Assembly (NCBI RefSeq): GCF_018446385.1
Contig: NC_056001.1
Span: forward strand, 10,348,672-10,412,671
DNA from: Zingiber officinale
Lineage: Eukaryota; Streptophyta; Magnoliopsida; Zingiberales; Zingiberaceae
DNA length: 64,000 nt
Reading direction: 5' to 3'
The notes under the pieces: generated by a model
What the model saw: the letters and a program-made list of their open reading frames with translations, nothing else
Told to the model about the DNA's origin: nothing
Database searches by the model: none
Made by a program: the position numbers and the translations under genes
Shown: positions 1 through 15,470 of the stretch, in pieces
How positions within the stretch are numbered: the first letter of the stretch is position 1
How the letters are laid out: each line of letters opens with the position of its first letter

Positions 1-46
1 CTAACACAAACCCTAAAATGGAGAAGCGATCAAGAAAAAGAATGAC

Positions 47-526
47 CTTATTGTGCATGAGGATGGCACAACCAGGTTCCAGCTGGTCCTTATCGACAAA
101 GGAAAGGATGCTGACGTAGTACTCCGGCCCGACGGACGAGGAGACGATGGCATGGTTTTCATCAATAAGCTCCTCAAGATTCCCCACGCTCATGGGCGAA
201 CCCCGGAGGTCGTCTACCTTGGATCGGTCCTCCTCGTTCTTCTCCTCCTGGGGGCGGAGGCGCTCCTGGTTAGCGACGAACTCCTCCTCCATGAGGAGAT
301 AGTCCTTGATGCGATCGAGCTTAAGAAGGCGGAGGCGGCACTTCGAGAGGGGGGTGACGGTGGGAATTCGTGCAGCGGCATCGGGACCTTTCTGCTTGCG
401 CTGCTTGCGGCCGACACGAGATGGCGGTGCCGCCGGCTCGAACTTCTTGTCCTTCTTATCACCATCGTGCTTACGATCGCCAGGGTGTCCTTGCTTCCCC
501 ATCCCACCGGGGGTTCCCTGCCCCAT
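47..526 (-). CDS. RPT2: 26S proteasome regulatory subunit 4 (RPT2), first coding exon, cut by window edge
   Basis: RPT2 is one of six AAA-ATPases of the 19S base that unfold ubiquitylated substrates and open the 20S gate in cytosol and nucleus. The minus strand from 526 reads [20 protein letters not shown], the N-terminal signature of plant RPT2, including the N-terminal Gly used for myristoylation in the family. It continues through a basic stretch ([14 protein letters not shown]), the coiled-coil region ([19 protein letters not shown]) and the OB-fold start ([16 protein letters not shown]). The exon is 160 codons and ends in phase 0 at a GT donor (45-46); the AAA domain lies left of the window. 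The start matches the family start exactly and an upstream leader lies at about 527-650. No damage is seen. Identification is from remembered family sequence; confidence is high. Confidence 0.93.
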
Positions 527-1271
527 CGATCCTAGGGTTTCAAAGATTCCGCCGGGTTTCGGAGACGGTAAAACTAAGCAACAGGCGAAGCAAACCGCAA
601 TCTGAGGATCGACGACTGCCGTTAGTAAAAGGAAGGGGCAGATACTTGCGCTTTATTTGAGGCAAGTTTCTGTTGGGCATAATTGGGCCTCCAATTCTAC
701 AGATGAGCAGGCCTTGTTGCACTCTCCTACAACTGTGTGCCCATTAGGATCGTGGAAATTTATTCTTCTTTTTTCATTTTACACCCTATAGTTTGCAAAA
801 TAAAAATAAACTACGTCTCACCTTAACATTGTTTCTTCTCACATGTTGCACGAGTGACGATAAACTTAAATGTATGTTTTACAATGCAAGTTTACATAGG
901 TTTCCTAAATAAGCAAATCAGGCATTTACTTTTCAAATAACTAATTGGTGTATCGGTTTATCAAAATACTCCTTTGTCAATCTCTGGAAAAAAAACAGAC
1001 GCCGCCTTTCAAATAAATATCTTTGATGTCAAAGAATTATGAAGAGCAAAGCCTATGATCTTGAGTACCATTACCACGAAATTTAAAGTATGTATTTGGA
1101 ATAGACTTCATTGATACAAGAATGCCTAATAGCAAAGCCACTTAGATTGAGACTATCATATCGTAAAATATATCTAAAACAACCTCATTTGATGTCCAAA
1201 GTCACAAATAACAGTATAACACCTTCATTAAAAAAGAGAGTCACAAATAACACATCCCCAGCATACTGGAA
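527..1271. other. RPT2 leader/promoter and downstream flank of the ubiquitin-RUB gene
   Basis: The first 100-150 bases are the probable RPT2 5' leader (GC-moderate, no ATG in frame). The rest is AT-rich and holds the 3' untranslated region of the minus-strand ubiquitin-RUB gene (just left of its stop at 1272). No other coding sequence or RNA is seen. Confidence 0.6.
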
Positions 1272-3910
<2,639 letters not shown>

Positions 3911-4070
3911 TAATTTAAGGGGAAGAAGCAACCCATGTACTAAGAGAGCTAATTTTGCATAAAGGCCCATTTGCAGCCCGTCAACAAATATAATTTAAGG
4001 GGAAGAAGCAACCCATGTACTAAGAGCGCTAATTTTGCGTAAAGGCCCATTTGCAGCCCGTCCACAAATA
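3911..4070. repeat. Tandem duplication, two 80-bp units
   Basis: Units at 3911-3990 and 3991-4070 are head-to-tail and differ at only a few bases. Each begins TAATTTAAGGGGAAGAAGC and contains GGCCCATTTGCAGCCCG. The array lies about 40 bp from the tRNA-Ile relic. GGCCCAT resembles plant site II/telo-box neighbours, but both copies are the same motif and no gene starts here. Confidence 0.85.
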
Positions 4071-4109
4071 TATCGGAAAATGAGAAAAAAAAGGAAATCT
4101 GATTTTAAA

Positions 4110-4182
4110 TGGCCCATGCAGGTCTCGAATTGCGACCTTCGCGTTATTAGCACGACGCTCTAACCAACTGAGCTAATAGGCA
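4110..4182 (-). tRNA. tRNA-Ile (anticodon AAT), probably decayed
   Basis: The minus strand reads CCTATTAGCTCAGTTGGTTA, then GAGCGTCGTGCTAATAACGC, matching the plant nuclear tRNA-Ile(AAU) D arm, anticodon stem and CTAATAA loop. The 3' half ends TTCGAGACCTGCATGGGCC. Compared with the intact family the first acceptor pair is lost (T opposite C) and the T-stem 5' side is one base short, so stem pairing there is poor. There is no intron. It may be a pseudogene or a tRNA-derived fragment. Recognition as tRNA-Ile is secure; function is doubtful. Confidence 0.75.
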
Positions 4183-4289
4183 AGACGCTTAAAATATAGA
4201 ATATTAATATATTATACTATATTAAGTGTTCTTATAATTTACTGTCCCTGTTAAATTTACTCTCCTGGACCCAGAAAAAAAAAATGGTC

Positions 4290-4622
4290 TAGAAGATGTG
4301 TCACTCGTATTTGTGGGCGGACCGTGACTATGATCCGACCGCAAATAGTTGCAATCCCTTCTTAGGTACACCGTCTCCATCAGATTATAGTTTTTATTCG
4401 GAGCGAGCGGGCGGACGGGCGACCGAAGGCCTCCGATGGTGGATAAGTGACCAAATTACTGGGCGCCGAGCGAAGGTGTCCTCCGGACGACCTCTGGCCC
4501 GCCGCTCCGAACAAAACCTATAATCTGATGGGGGCGATGAACCCAAGAAGGAATCGTAATAATTTACGGTTGGATCACGATCACAATTCAGTCGTAAATA
4601 TGAGTGACATATCTTTGGACGT
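4290..4622. mobile_element. Hairpin-forming MITE next to the RPL23 promoter
   Basis: The two halves are inverted repeats. The left arm has GATGTGTCACTCGTATTT, GACCGTGACTATGATCC and CCATCAGATTATAG; the right arm has their imperfect complements (GGATCACGATCA, ATATGAGTGACATATCTT, CTATAATCTGATGG). The GC-rich centre includes GGGCGGACGGGCGACC. An A-rich direct repeat ending ATGGTC flanks it (4276-4289 and 4623-4636), suggesting target-site duplication. The overlapping open frames on both strands are by-products of the palindrome. The superfamily is uncertain; a long-TIR Mutator-type MITE is possible. Confidence 0.75.
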
Positions 4623-4806
4623 AAAAAAAAATGGTCCAAAAAATCTGTGCTCGATTTACTGGTCTAATGATTGGGCTACATTTTTAATGCAAACCCAATC
4701 GCCATTTTCTTATACCCAAGGGTTCTCGCTTAATTTCCCACAAACCAAAACCCTAGAGCTTCTTGCTTTCTTCCGAGAGCGGCGTTGTCAGCTCTGCACC
4801 TCCAAG

Positions 4807-7229
<2,423 letters not shown>

Positions 7230-7940
7230 TGTCATATTACTGGTGTCGGAGTTTTTGCATTATGTTTCATTTGCTTCAAGAACTATTGAGGTCCAAAGTT
7301 GTTTGTTTAAAACTTGGTTGCCTAGTTTACTTCGCTCACAATGCGAGCGTTTTTCTATTATCTCTGTTTGATGCTTGCGTTCTTGTTGAACTCTTTTCAA
7401 GTATAAACAAATGTTATTCCTCTGATTTTATTTATATCTTTGGTTTAAAATGAAAGTGACCAAATGCACAGCTAACAATAATACTTTATGAACTATGAAT
7501 GCTAAACGACCAACAATACAGATATATCATTATTATTAATTTGTATCTAATGTTTTTTATTTACATTTATTTTCTTAATTAATCGTGTAACACGCACTTC
7601 CTTAGAAATAATAAAAAGTAATATATTTAATTTTTTTCTAATAATATTTTGATATGTATTAGAAGTTGTTACTTTTTTGGGGACATCTCTCATTTTTTTA
7701 TTACCATTAAAATGACATTTTTGTTAATATATATATATATATATATATATAAAAAGACATTCTGTTTATTTTTATTTTGGCATAGTTTATCAAATTAAAA
7801 TAAAAATATAATAAAGTGTTTTTTAAAATATTTTAAATAAGACATCTTTTTGACTGATTGACGCAAGATGTATATTTCCTTTTAGATAAGAAGAATAAAA
7901 AGTATAAAAAATAAATTAAGAAAGAAGACAGACAAATATT
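7230..7940. other. RPL23 3' region and AT-rich spacer with TA microsatellite
   Basis: The first few hundred bases are probably the RPL23 3' UTR. A (TA)n run of about 13 units lies at 7724-7751. The rest is AT-rich with no coding signal. Confidence 0.55.
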
Positions 7941-8235
7941 CAGAGAGAGAAGGATTTACTGGTCACGCACCTTAGAGGAACAAATCTCCAAAATCAAATG
8001 AAATCTGCAAATTAATTCGCGTGTCGCAAAAAAAAAAAAAAAAATCCGAGAGAGAAGGATTTACTGGTCACGCACCTTAAAATCTGCAAATTAATTCGCG
8101 TGTCGCAAAAAAACAAAAAAAAAAAATCAGAGAGAGAAGGATTTACTGGTCACGCACCTTAAAGGAACAAATCTCCAAAATCAAATGAAATCTGCAAATT
8201 AATTCGCGTGTCGCAAAAAAAAAAAAAAAAAAACC
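7941..8235. repeat. Three-unit tandem repeat with poly(A) tails
   Basis: Units at about 7941-8046, 8047-8127 and 8128-8235. Each starts with GAGAGAAGGATTTACTGGTC, contains TCTGCAAATTAATTCGCGTG and ends in a run of A. The middle unit lacks an internal block of about 27 bp (around GGAACAAATCTCC). It lies downstream of the small minus-strand gene at 8319-8729. The A-tailed units could derive from a short retroposed transcript, but no SINE promoter boxes are visible. Confidence 0.8.
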
Positions 8236-8318
8236 TAATTTTCAACTGTTATGACCTTATGTACAATTTCAAATCAAAGAATCGGAGAAGAAAGACTCGG
8301 AAAGAGTCACCAGATTCT

Positions 8319-8729
8319 TCAGGCATCAACGACTCCCGCGGACGCAGGGTGAAAAGGTGATGGAGGGAGGCGGGACAAGAAGGCGCGATGCAGCAACTCG
8401 CCTCCGGAGGCCTCGTCGTCGCCGTCTCGCCCCTCGTCGAAGTTGAGGGCGTAGCTGAGGGGATCATAACCGAACTTGCGGCGCGAGTGGTGGCGCCGCC
8501 TGATCCGAGACGCTAGGATCCGGCATTTCCCTCCGAACTTGAGCAGATCCCGCGCCTTTCGCTGAATCCAGGTGGCAGATGCACGAATCATCACGGCGGG
8601 CTGCTCGTCCTCTCCGTCTCCTCCCGTGCCACCGCCGCCGGCGAAGCAGCACGACAAGTAGATCGAGGAACGGAGCTGGTTCATGAGGGACGGAGGCGAG
8701 GAAGCGGAGAAGTGATGGTCGAATCCCAT
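8319..8729 (-). CDS. Unrecognised small basic plant protein, single exon
   Basis: The open frame reads MGFDHHFSASSPPSLMNQLR from 8729 to a stop at 8319 (136 residues). It is GC-rich and coding-like on the minus strand, unlike the AT-rich flanks. Visible parts are a Gly/Ala-rich low-complexity stretch around residues 35-45, a basic Trp-containing helix (ATWIQRKARDLLKFGGKC), an Arg/His run (SRIRRRHHSRRKFG) and the block FGYDPLSYALNFDEG, followed by an acidic DGDDE. I think similar YDPLSYALNF blocks occur in small uncharacterised plant proteins, but I cannot name the family. An in-frame ATG at 8924 would add 65 residues; I prefer 8729, or the later MNQLRSS, because sequence before it looks like a leader. 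Nuclear localisation is possible from the basic runs. It is divergent from the + gene at 9357. Confidence 0.55.
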   Translation of the reverse strand: MGFDHHFSASSPPSLMNQLRSSIYLSCCFAGGGGTGGDGEDEQPAVMIRASATWIQRKARDLLKFGGKCRILASRIRRRHHSRRKFGYDPLSYALNFDEGRDGDDEASGGELLHRAFLSRLPPSPFHPASAGVVDA

Positions 8730-9356
8730 TTGGATTTTTAGGGAAGGAGCAGAGTTTTTGTGGCCTCGGAGTGGTGCGACGATAGTTAGCGGGCAGAGTC
8801 GTATACCCGTATTTATCGGATCTTGAAATCGGGCTGCGTGGCGGGTACTCCTGAGTTGGACCTCCGCGTTTGCTAGAGAGCCCGCGTCGCTGGCGAGTTG
8901 CGAGTGGAAGATGCGCGTTTGCATGGATGGGAAATTTGAAACCGTTAAATTATTTAATCAAATTTTAATAATTATAAAATCTTGAGAAAAATTACATAAT
9001 AGTGAATGTAGGAAAAAATTCAGATATCATTTAACAAGTATGCTTGCTTTGTAGGAAACGTAACAGGAATTGTAATATAAGCATTTACGATGGGAATTTG
9101 ATTTGATAAAAAAAATAAATTGAAATATGATTGGGAAAAAATAATTTAATTTGGTAGAATGTGTTTTTTTTTTCATGGCTGTGAAGATGAGCCTTCAGTT
9201 TCTGGCAATGAAAGATGGGAACAACTGACAATTGACAACTGACAACTGACCAACATACAGTTGTCCCTGTCTGTGTAATTATACCAATCCTGCTCCGGTC
9301 GATGTTCACTGGGTTTTTATATCCCCCCAAAAGTAGGGCAAAATCGCCTCAATATC
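8730..9356. other. Divergent promoter region between the small gene and molybdopterin synthase
   Basis: Shared upstream region of the minus-strand gene (start 8729) and the + gene (start 9357). A short minisatellite of ACAACTG-type units lies at about 9222-9253. A TATA-like TTTTTATAT lies at about 9313-9321, very close to the + start. No RNA or other gene is seen. Confidence 0.5.
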
Positions 9357-9878
9357 ATGGCTTCGGCGGCAGCGGAAATGGATCTGGTCGATATACTCGA
9401 CGCCTCCTCCGGCCCGATCGACATCGCCAGGTACGTCGACTTCGTCCGCGACCCCGCGGCGAGCGCGATCGCCACCTTCGAAGGCACGACCCGCGACACC
9501 TTCGAGGGCAAGCTCGTGGAGGAGCTTCGGTACGAGGCCTACGTGCCGATGGCGGCGCGTCGCCTCGCCGCCATCTGCGCGGAGGCGCGGGGTTCCTGGC
9601 CGCTCCTCCGTCTCGCGGTGGCGCACCGCCTGGGGACGGTGGGGGTGGGGGAGGCCAGCGTGTTCGTGGCGGCGTCGGCGGTTCACCGGGCGGAGGCGAT
9701 GGAGGCGTGCCGCTATTTGATCGACGAGGTGAAGGCGTCGGTGCCGATCTGGAAGAAGGAAGTGTACGAGAACGGGGAGGTGTGGAAGGAGAACAAGGAA
9801 TTCCTCGAGAGGAGGGCGGCCCATCACGAGATGGACCCAGCCCACGAACTTAAGGAGACCTCCAACGGCGAAGACTAA
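9357..9878 (+). CDS. CNX6: Molybdopterin synthase large (catalytic) subunit, MoaE/MOCS2B type
   Basis: This subunit, with the small sulfur-carrier subunit MOCS2A/CNX7, converts precursor Z (cPMP) into molybdopterin in the cytosol, for nitrate reductase, aldehyde and xanthine oxidases and sulfite oxidase. The 173-residue intronless frame has the MoaE fold signature in order: GxIDIARYVDFVRDPAASA near 20-38, FEGTTRD (41-47), YEAYVPMA (59-66), AVAHRLGTVGVGEASV (87-102), AVHRAEAMEACRYLIDEVK (108-126) and VPIWKKE (129-135). The catalytic lysines of the family correspond to Lys126 and Lys133. The extra N-terminal 15 residues and the charged C-tail are normal for plants. The start codon (MASAAAEM) sits just after AT-rich leader. 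High GC at third positions is typical of monocot intronless genes. Confidence 0.93.
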   Translation: MASAAAEMDLVDILDASSGPIDIARYVDFVRDPAASAIATFEGTTRDTFEGKLVEELRYEAYVPMAARRLAAICAEARGSWPLLRLAVAHRLGTVGVGEASVFVAASAVHRAEAMEACRYLIDEVKASVPIWKKEVYENGEVWKENKEFLERRAAHHEMDPAHELKETSNGED

Positions 9879-11605
9879 CATGAAGCAACGACCGTCTGAT
9901 GCGTAGTGGACGATTGCTAGAATTTGTATCGACAACGAAGAATCAAAACAAACTCCACCGTAATTTTAAATTATCGTGGAGATTAAGACTCCTTTGTTTT
10001 ACTACTTTTAAGCGGTTATTGAGTGCAAGAGTTTTTAAAAAGAACCATGAATCTAAGTTCAATGTTTAGGCCAATGGACTAGATTTGCGGCTCAATTGCT
10101 AAATTATTACCAAAGACATTCTCCAAGAATCGAAATAAAAAACTCCTAGCACAAAAACATCATCCAAGTAAATTGCTAAGGTAATCAAAACTATAAGAAT
10201 CAGGTTTTTGTTGACTAGATAATTGGATAGGCATCAACCAAAACCGAACATTGACCTTCATCCTCTGTCCACAAGCTAATGAGAAGTCAACAATGCCCTA
10301 CCCAAATGGTAAACTTGCATCACTAATAAGAAGCCAACAATGCATTGACAAGGAACAGGTACCAACCAAGCAGCAGGACGATTTGATTGATGGTTTTGAC
10401 TATAACCTCTCACCTTTAGCATTTCCAGCTTATGGTCAAACCATAAAAAGAAGGTTGATTCTCCTCTTCTCGTGCTGTCGACTTGTTACCGTTGGCATTC
10501 TCACCTTCCTTCCATACTTTCTAAACTCCTGTTCATTGTTTTGTTGTGTCGATTAACGTATCTGAATGCCTTAGCAGAACTGAACTTCCAGGCCATGGGC
10601 GAGAAGATTGGGATATCTTTAGAAGCTGAAAAAAAAAATTACAGAAATGAATCTAACAGTAGTGAGATTATGAAAACTTGCAGAGAGTATTAACAGCCAA
10701 AGAAAACACAAAAGTATTAGTCGAAGAAGTTTACACCTCGCTCCCTCGTAAGAAATTTACTCAGAGCTACATTCGAATTGTCAGACCTATAACATGAAAA
10801 AAAAAAATGGACCTAAAAAAGAACAGAAAGTACATGGATCATTCAGTGCTAGCCCAACTAATTCCGACTGACAGGAATCTTTTTCTTCCATTGAATAGTA
10901 CAAATAAAATGAATAGTGAGAATTTTAACTATCTAGGATATATAACATCAGCATGAGAAAAATTGTATGAAACATAAGGTTTGCAAGGCATATACCATGT
11001 TACAAATGAAATTAAGTAAAAATTAAAAATAGGCTGTCTCACAAAAGAATTAAATGCAATTTATTCAGGAAATTTCTATACGTTAAAAAAATGATGAAGA
11101 AAAAGGCCCTAGTGAACATGATTCCTACTCCGGTGGGGACTATCTCAGTTACTAATCCTTAGCCTTGAGTGAATAGTGTGCATCCAAATGATAGTAGACT
11201 TCTATCGACCACATGCCGGAATAGATGAGATCAATTGAACAAAGAAAAATATGGCACTTTATCTTTTTCATACTTAACAAATGGAACCCTATGGATCAGA
11301 TCAGAGGAAAATATGTGATGGGCACATGGAAAGGAAAATTTGGATATAATTGTCACAGCAACAAATAATATGCAATTTATTTGACTAAATACATTATTAA
11401 CTAAAGGATCCATGAATCTGTAGTAGATACAAAACTATTTATGTGTACATTTGGGCTTAATCAGAAAAAAGAAAAATATGTATATCCTATAAATCCGAGC
11501 ATAATCAATAAATGAATTTCAGATGATGAAACGATGCTCAAGAAATAAATTAGAATCTTATGGGCAATTTAAGAGAACTTGAAACATATTTTTTTGATTT
11601 CATAT
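9879..11605. other. Intergenic, AT-rich, nothing recognised
   Basis: Holds the molybdopterin synthase 3' region and then AT-rich DNA. Open frames up to about 100 codons occur around 10,250-10,700, but they lack family resemblance and codon bias. No transposon ends or RNA genes are seen. Confidence 0.5.
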
Positions 11606-12942
11606 AATTTAATATAAAATTATAGTGTTTCCTGATATGATATTATTTTGGTAGATAAAACACGTGAAAGAATAAATATTAAACTAAAATCTCGACAGAA
11701 AATGTTAGAAATAAAGAGTAAAGACATAATATATGGAATTTAAGTTTAGTAATATTAGACAATTGGTAAGACAGAAATGGAACGGTTAGCTTTAAGTATT
11801 TAGGATTATTTTTGCAAAATGATAAAGGAATTGAGATAGTTGTCTTGCATAGAATACAATAGGATGGTTGAAATAGTGGTTAGCGTCGAGTGTTTAATGT
11901 GATCGTAAAGTACCTCTAAAACTTAAAGAGAAGTTCTAGAAAAACGGTGGTTAGACCTGGTATGTTATATGTTGTTGAATATTGGATTATAACTTGAGTA
12001 CATAAGCAGAAAATGAAAGTTACAAAAATGAGGATGTTAAGGTGGATGTGTGGACATATGAAGATGTATAGAATAAAAATGAAAGTATTAGAGAGAAAGT
12101 TGAAGTTGCATAGGGAAAAATCGAAAAGATACATTTAAGATAGTACTTAGACTACCAATAAATGCCCTAGTTAGGCAATTTGAAACTATGAGAAATGCAC
12201 ACAACAAACGGGGAAGAGAAAGGTAAAAAAAACTTGGTTAGCAACAATAAAATAAAATTTATTTAAATATAGATAATGATATAGTAGGGGATAGAGCCCA
12301 ATGATGTAAAAGGATCTATATGATTGACCCTACCTAATAGGATAAGACTTAGTTATTGTTATTATTGTATATAATTTAATACAAAATATTTGTTAAATTT
12401 TTAAAACATATTAAGCGTCCTTAATGTTTTGTCCCCCCTTTAAAAATAAGTGTAACTTGGTCCCCTCTACTTTATCCTCCATGCCTCACAGCCTCTAATT
12501 ATACTAAAACTTTTGCGAATATCAGACGCAATAAATAGAACAATCAGAGAAGACTTTTGAATTATGCCATTCATCATCCAAAGTGACAGTTGATAGGGAT
12601 ATAACAGATAAGATATAATTTTGAGTAACAAATAATTATGCTAAACATAAAAAGATACAAATTTCTGAATATTGCACACATGTCAATTTAGTTAGTGACC
12701 TATGAGCTTATCCCAAATCTATGTGGTTTCTACAATAAAATTGCCAAAACAGCAAGCCATCATAGCAGAAAAAATTTAACAAAGTTTTGTAATACCACAA
12801 ACTAGGTGAAGGATCAATACACACAAGAGAAGATATAGAAACAAATTATTCAAACCATACAATTGGAAGAAGCGATTCTAACTTAAAAAATATGGACATC
12901 GGACAAGTATTTGAGGAACAATAAAAGCAACTAAGCAAGAAA
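11606..12942 (+). repeat. Tandem duplication unit A (LINE 3' end plus flank)
   Basis: First of two head-to-tail units of about 1.35 kb. The first ~780 bp is a decayed LINE 3' end on +, with translated traces of a plant RTE-like reverse transcriptase C-terminus. A segment resembling KFYxTVVRPGMLY, MRMLRWMCGHM and a VRRxETM-type stretch can be seen at about 11,930-12,190. The remaining ~550 bp (12,391-12,942) is unrecognised flank, CT-rich near 12,430-12,480. It is heavily decayed, with many frame breaks. Confidence 0.75.
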
Positions 12943-14338
12943 ACTTAATATAAAATTATCGTGGTGCATAATATTTACATATGATATTATTTTGACAGAT
13001 GAGACATGTGAAGAAGTAAATCCTAAACTAAAATTTTAGTGGAAAACATTAGAAGTAAAAGGTTTTATGTTTAGTAGAATAAAAACATGATATATGGAAT
13101 TTAAATTTAGCAATATTAGATGTAATGAGACAATTGTTAAGATAGGAGATGACGAGTTGTCTGAAACTGAGAGTTTTAAGTATTTAGGATCATTTTTACA
13201 AAATGATGAAAGAATTGCGAGAGATGTCTTACATAGAATAGAAGCAAGATGATTAAAAATAGAGGTTAGCGTCAGGTATTTTATGTGATCGTAAAGTATC
13301 TCTAAAACTTAAAGTGAAGTTCTATAAAATGGCGGTTAGACCTGCTATGTTATATGGCGCTGAATGTTAGGCTATGACTCAAGCACATGAGTAGAAGATG
13401 AAAGTTGCAAAGATGAAAATGTTAAGGTTGATGTGTGGACGTACGAGGATGGACAGAATAAGAAATGATAGCATTAGAGAGAAAGTTGAAGTTTCATCTA
13501 TTGAGAAAAAATTCTGAGAGACATTTCAGATGGTATGAATATACGACGAATAAATATCCTAGTTAGGCGATGTGAAACTATGACAAATACGTACATCAAA
13601 CGAGGAAGAGTTAGGTCAAAAGAAGAATTGGTTAGCAACAATAAAATAAAATTTATTTAAATATAGATGATAATATAGTAGGGGATATAGCCCAATGGCG
13701 TAGAAGGATTGATATACCCGACCCCACCTAGTGGGATAAAGCTTGATTATTGATGCATATAATTTAATATAAAACTTTTGTTCGATTTTTAAAACATATT
13801 AAGCCTCCTTAATGTTTTCCCCCCCTCCCCCCTAAAAAAAAAATCAGTGTAACTTGCTCCCCTCCACTTGTATCCTCCATGCGCCACTGCCTCTAATGAT
13901 ACTAAAACTTTTGCTAATATCATAAGCAATAGATAGAACAATCAACGATAAGACTTTTGAATTATATTATTCATCATCCAAAGTGACAGTTGATAGGGAT
14001 ATAACAGATAAGATCTAATTTTGAGTAACAAATAATTATACTAAATATAAAAAGATACAAATTTCTGATTTGCACACATGCCAATTTAGTCAGTGACCTA
14101 TGAGCTTATGCCATAACTATGTGGTTTCTACAATAAAATTGCCAAAACTGCAAGCCATCATAGCAAAAAACATGTAACAAGGTTGTGTAATACCAGAAAC
14201 TTGGTGAAGGATCAATACACACAAGAGAAGATATAGAAACAAATTATTCAAACCATACAATTGGAAGAAGCGATTCTAACTTAAAAAATATGGACAGCAG
14301 ACAAGTATTTGAGGAACAATAAAAGCAACTAAGCAAGA
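12943..14338 (+). repeat. Tandem duplication unit B (LINE 3' end plus flank)
   Basis: Second unit, matching unit A along its whole length with roughly 85-90 percent identity by eye. Both end in AAAAGCAACTAAGCAAGA (12,942 and 14,338). The LINE part reads more clearly here: FYKMAVRPAMLYGAEC, AKMKMLRLMCGRTRMDRIRN, REKVEV and RRCETM around 13,318-13,580. It then has the flank with the CCCCCCTCCCCCC run near 13,820. The family is plant RTE-like non-LTR retrotransposon; the 5' part is absent in both units. Confidence 0.75.
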
Positions 14339-14837
14339 TTCATCATGAGGCTGAACTAATAATCACACTCACCTAAGGTCCTGAACAACTAAACTAAAAT
14401 ATAGAATGCTAAGTGAATCCTCAGGCAGCAGTCCTTGGCAAAAATTGCAAAAAAACTACGAATATTCTCGGTGCACCTCATCATACTTACCTAGTTTTTT
14501 CCCCTACCTTCATGTAGCTAACTCTTCAGATTAAATAATCTAAAAGAAGATTGAATGAATAACTATAAACTTGATTGTTCTTCAGTCATTTCTTCTTCGT
14601 GGGTGGAATTCAGTTCTTAAGAGAGATTTCACTACTAATATGCAATAGTCAAAGTTTTCTAATTCAGCATAAATCAAAGAAGATCAGATAGAACTGTTTA
14701 ATTAGGTACCGCTAATATGCATTTTGATCAAATGAAATCACTAGCATAAATATATAAAATGGCGAGCATGTAAGAAAGCGCAACGATCGATAGTGCTAAA
14801 GAGATAAGGAAACAAACGGACTCGTGCGATCAGGATG
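14339..14837. other. Intergenic, 3' flank of the ERF gene
   Basis: AT-rich DNA between the tandem duplication and the ERF stop codon; it probably contains the ERF 3' UTR next to 14,838. Nothing else is seen. Confidence 0.5.
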
Positions 14838-15470
14838 TCAAAAGCAGAGAATCGTGGCTTGGATGTCGTCATCGGGGGAAGGGAGAAGGTTAAGATCAAA
14901 CGGAAGTGTATGCCGGTATGTGGAACCGATGTCACGCTCGTCGTCAACGACGGAGGCCGACGACCCGCAGTCACTGTGGCAGTTTTCGTCGTTGTCTGGA
15001 ATTCTCTGAGGAAGTGGTTTGGCCTGCTTCTCTAGCTGCGACACACATCGGTGGCTCAGCGTCGCGAACGCAGGCGCAGGAAGACGTGGCCCGCCGAAGT
15101 ACTCCACGGTGCTGCTGTGGCTGCTCGACGTCGGCCGTTGCAGAGAGGACGGCGGGGGGTCATGGTGGTCGTCGCAGACGGGAAACCGGGCGGAGGGAGG
15201 GAAGCGGAATGCAGGAGTACGGGTGGGAGACGCAGCGGCGGCGAGGGGAAAGTTGGTCTTGGCCTTGGAACCACGGAACGCGCGAGCGGCGGAGTCGTAG
15301 GCCAGGGCGGCAGCCTCGGCCGAGTCGAAGGTTCCGAGCCACACCCTGACCTTCTTCCAGGGGTCCCTGATCTCGGCCGCGAACCGCCCCCACGGCCGCT
15401 TGCGCACGCCGCGGAACCGCGTCTCCGCTACTGCCGCCGCCGGCTCCACCGGAACTCGGCCTTTCTTCAT
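14838..15470 (-). CDS. AP2/ERF transcription factor with C-terminal EAR repression motif (ERF group VIII type)
   Basis: A 210-residue single-exon protein starting [10 protein letters not shown]. One AP2/ERF domain occupies about residues 17-75: [20 protein letters not shown], then [20 protein letters not shown], ending [12 protein letters not shown]. Ala in AAEIRD and Asp in GTFDSAE mark it as ERF rather than DREB, so GCC-box binding is expected. Near the C-terminus DLNLLP (about 192-197) is an EAR motif that recruits TOPLESS-type corepressors, so this is a likely nuclear repressor of the ERF3/ERF4 group. The middle is Pro/Ser-rich and probably disordered. An in-frame ATG at 15,539 would add 23 residues without family resemblance; group VIII members begin a few residues before the AP2 domain, so I chose 15,470. 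A CT-rich tract (15,705-15,785) lies upstream. Confidence 0.88.
   Translation of the reverse strand: MKKGRVPVEPAAAVAETRFRGVRKRPWGRFAAEIRDPWKKVRVWLGTFDSAEAAALAYDSAARAFRGSKAKTNFPLAAAASPTRTPAFRFPPSARFPVCDDHHDPPPSSLQRPTSSSHSSTVEYFGGPRLPAPAFATLSHRCVSQLEKQAKPLPQRIPDNDENCHSDCGSSASVVDDERDIGSTYRHTLPFDLNLLPSPDDDIQATILCF

Noticed and set aside
53-535. 160-codon open frame on + overlapping the RPT2 exon
   Set aside because: It is the opposite-strand shadow of RPT2, whose minus-strand translation matches the family exactly.
4296-4639. Open frames on both strands over 4.3-4.6 kb
   Set aside because: They arise from the MITE palindrome; the two strands give similar peptides because the arms are inverted copies.
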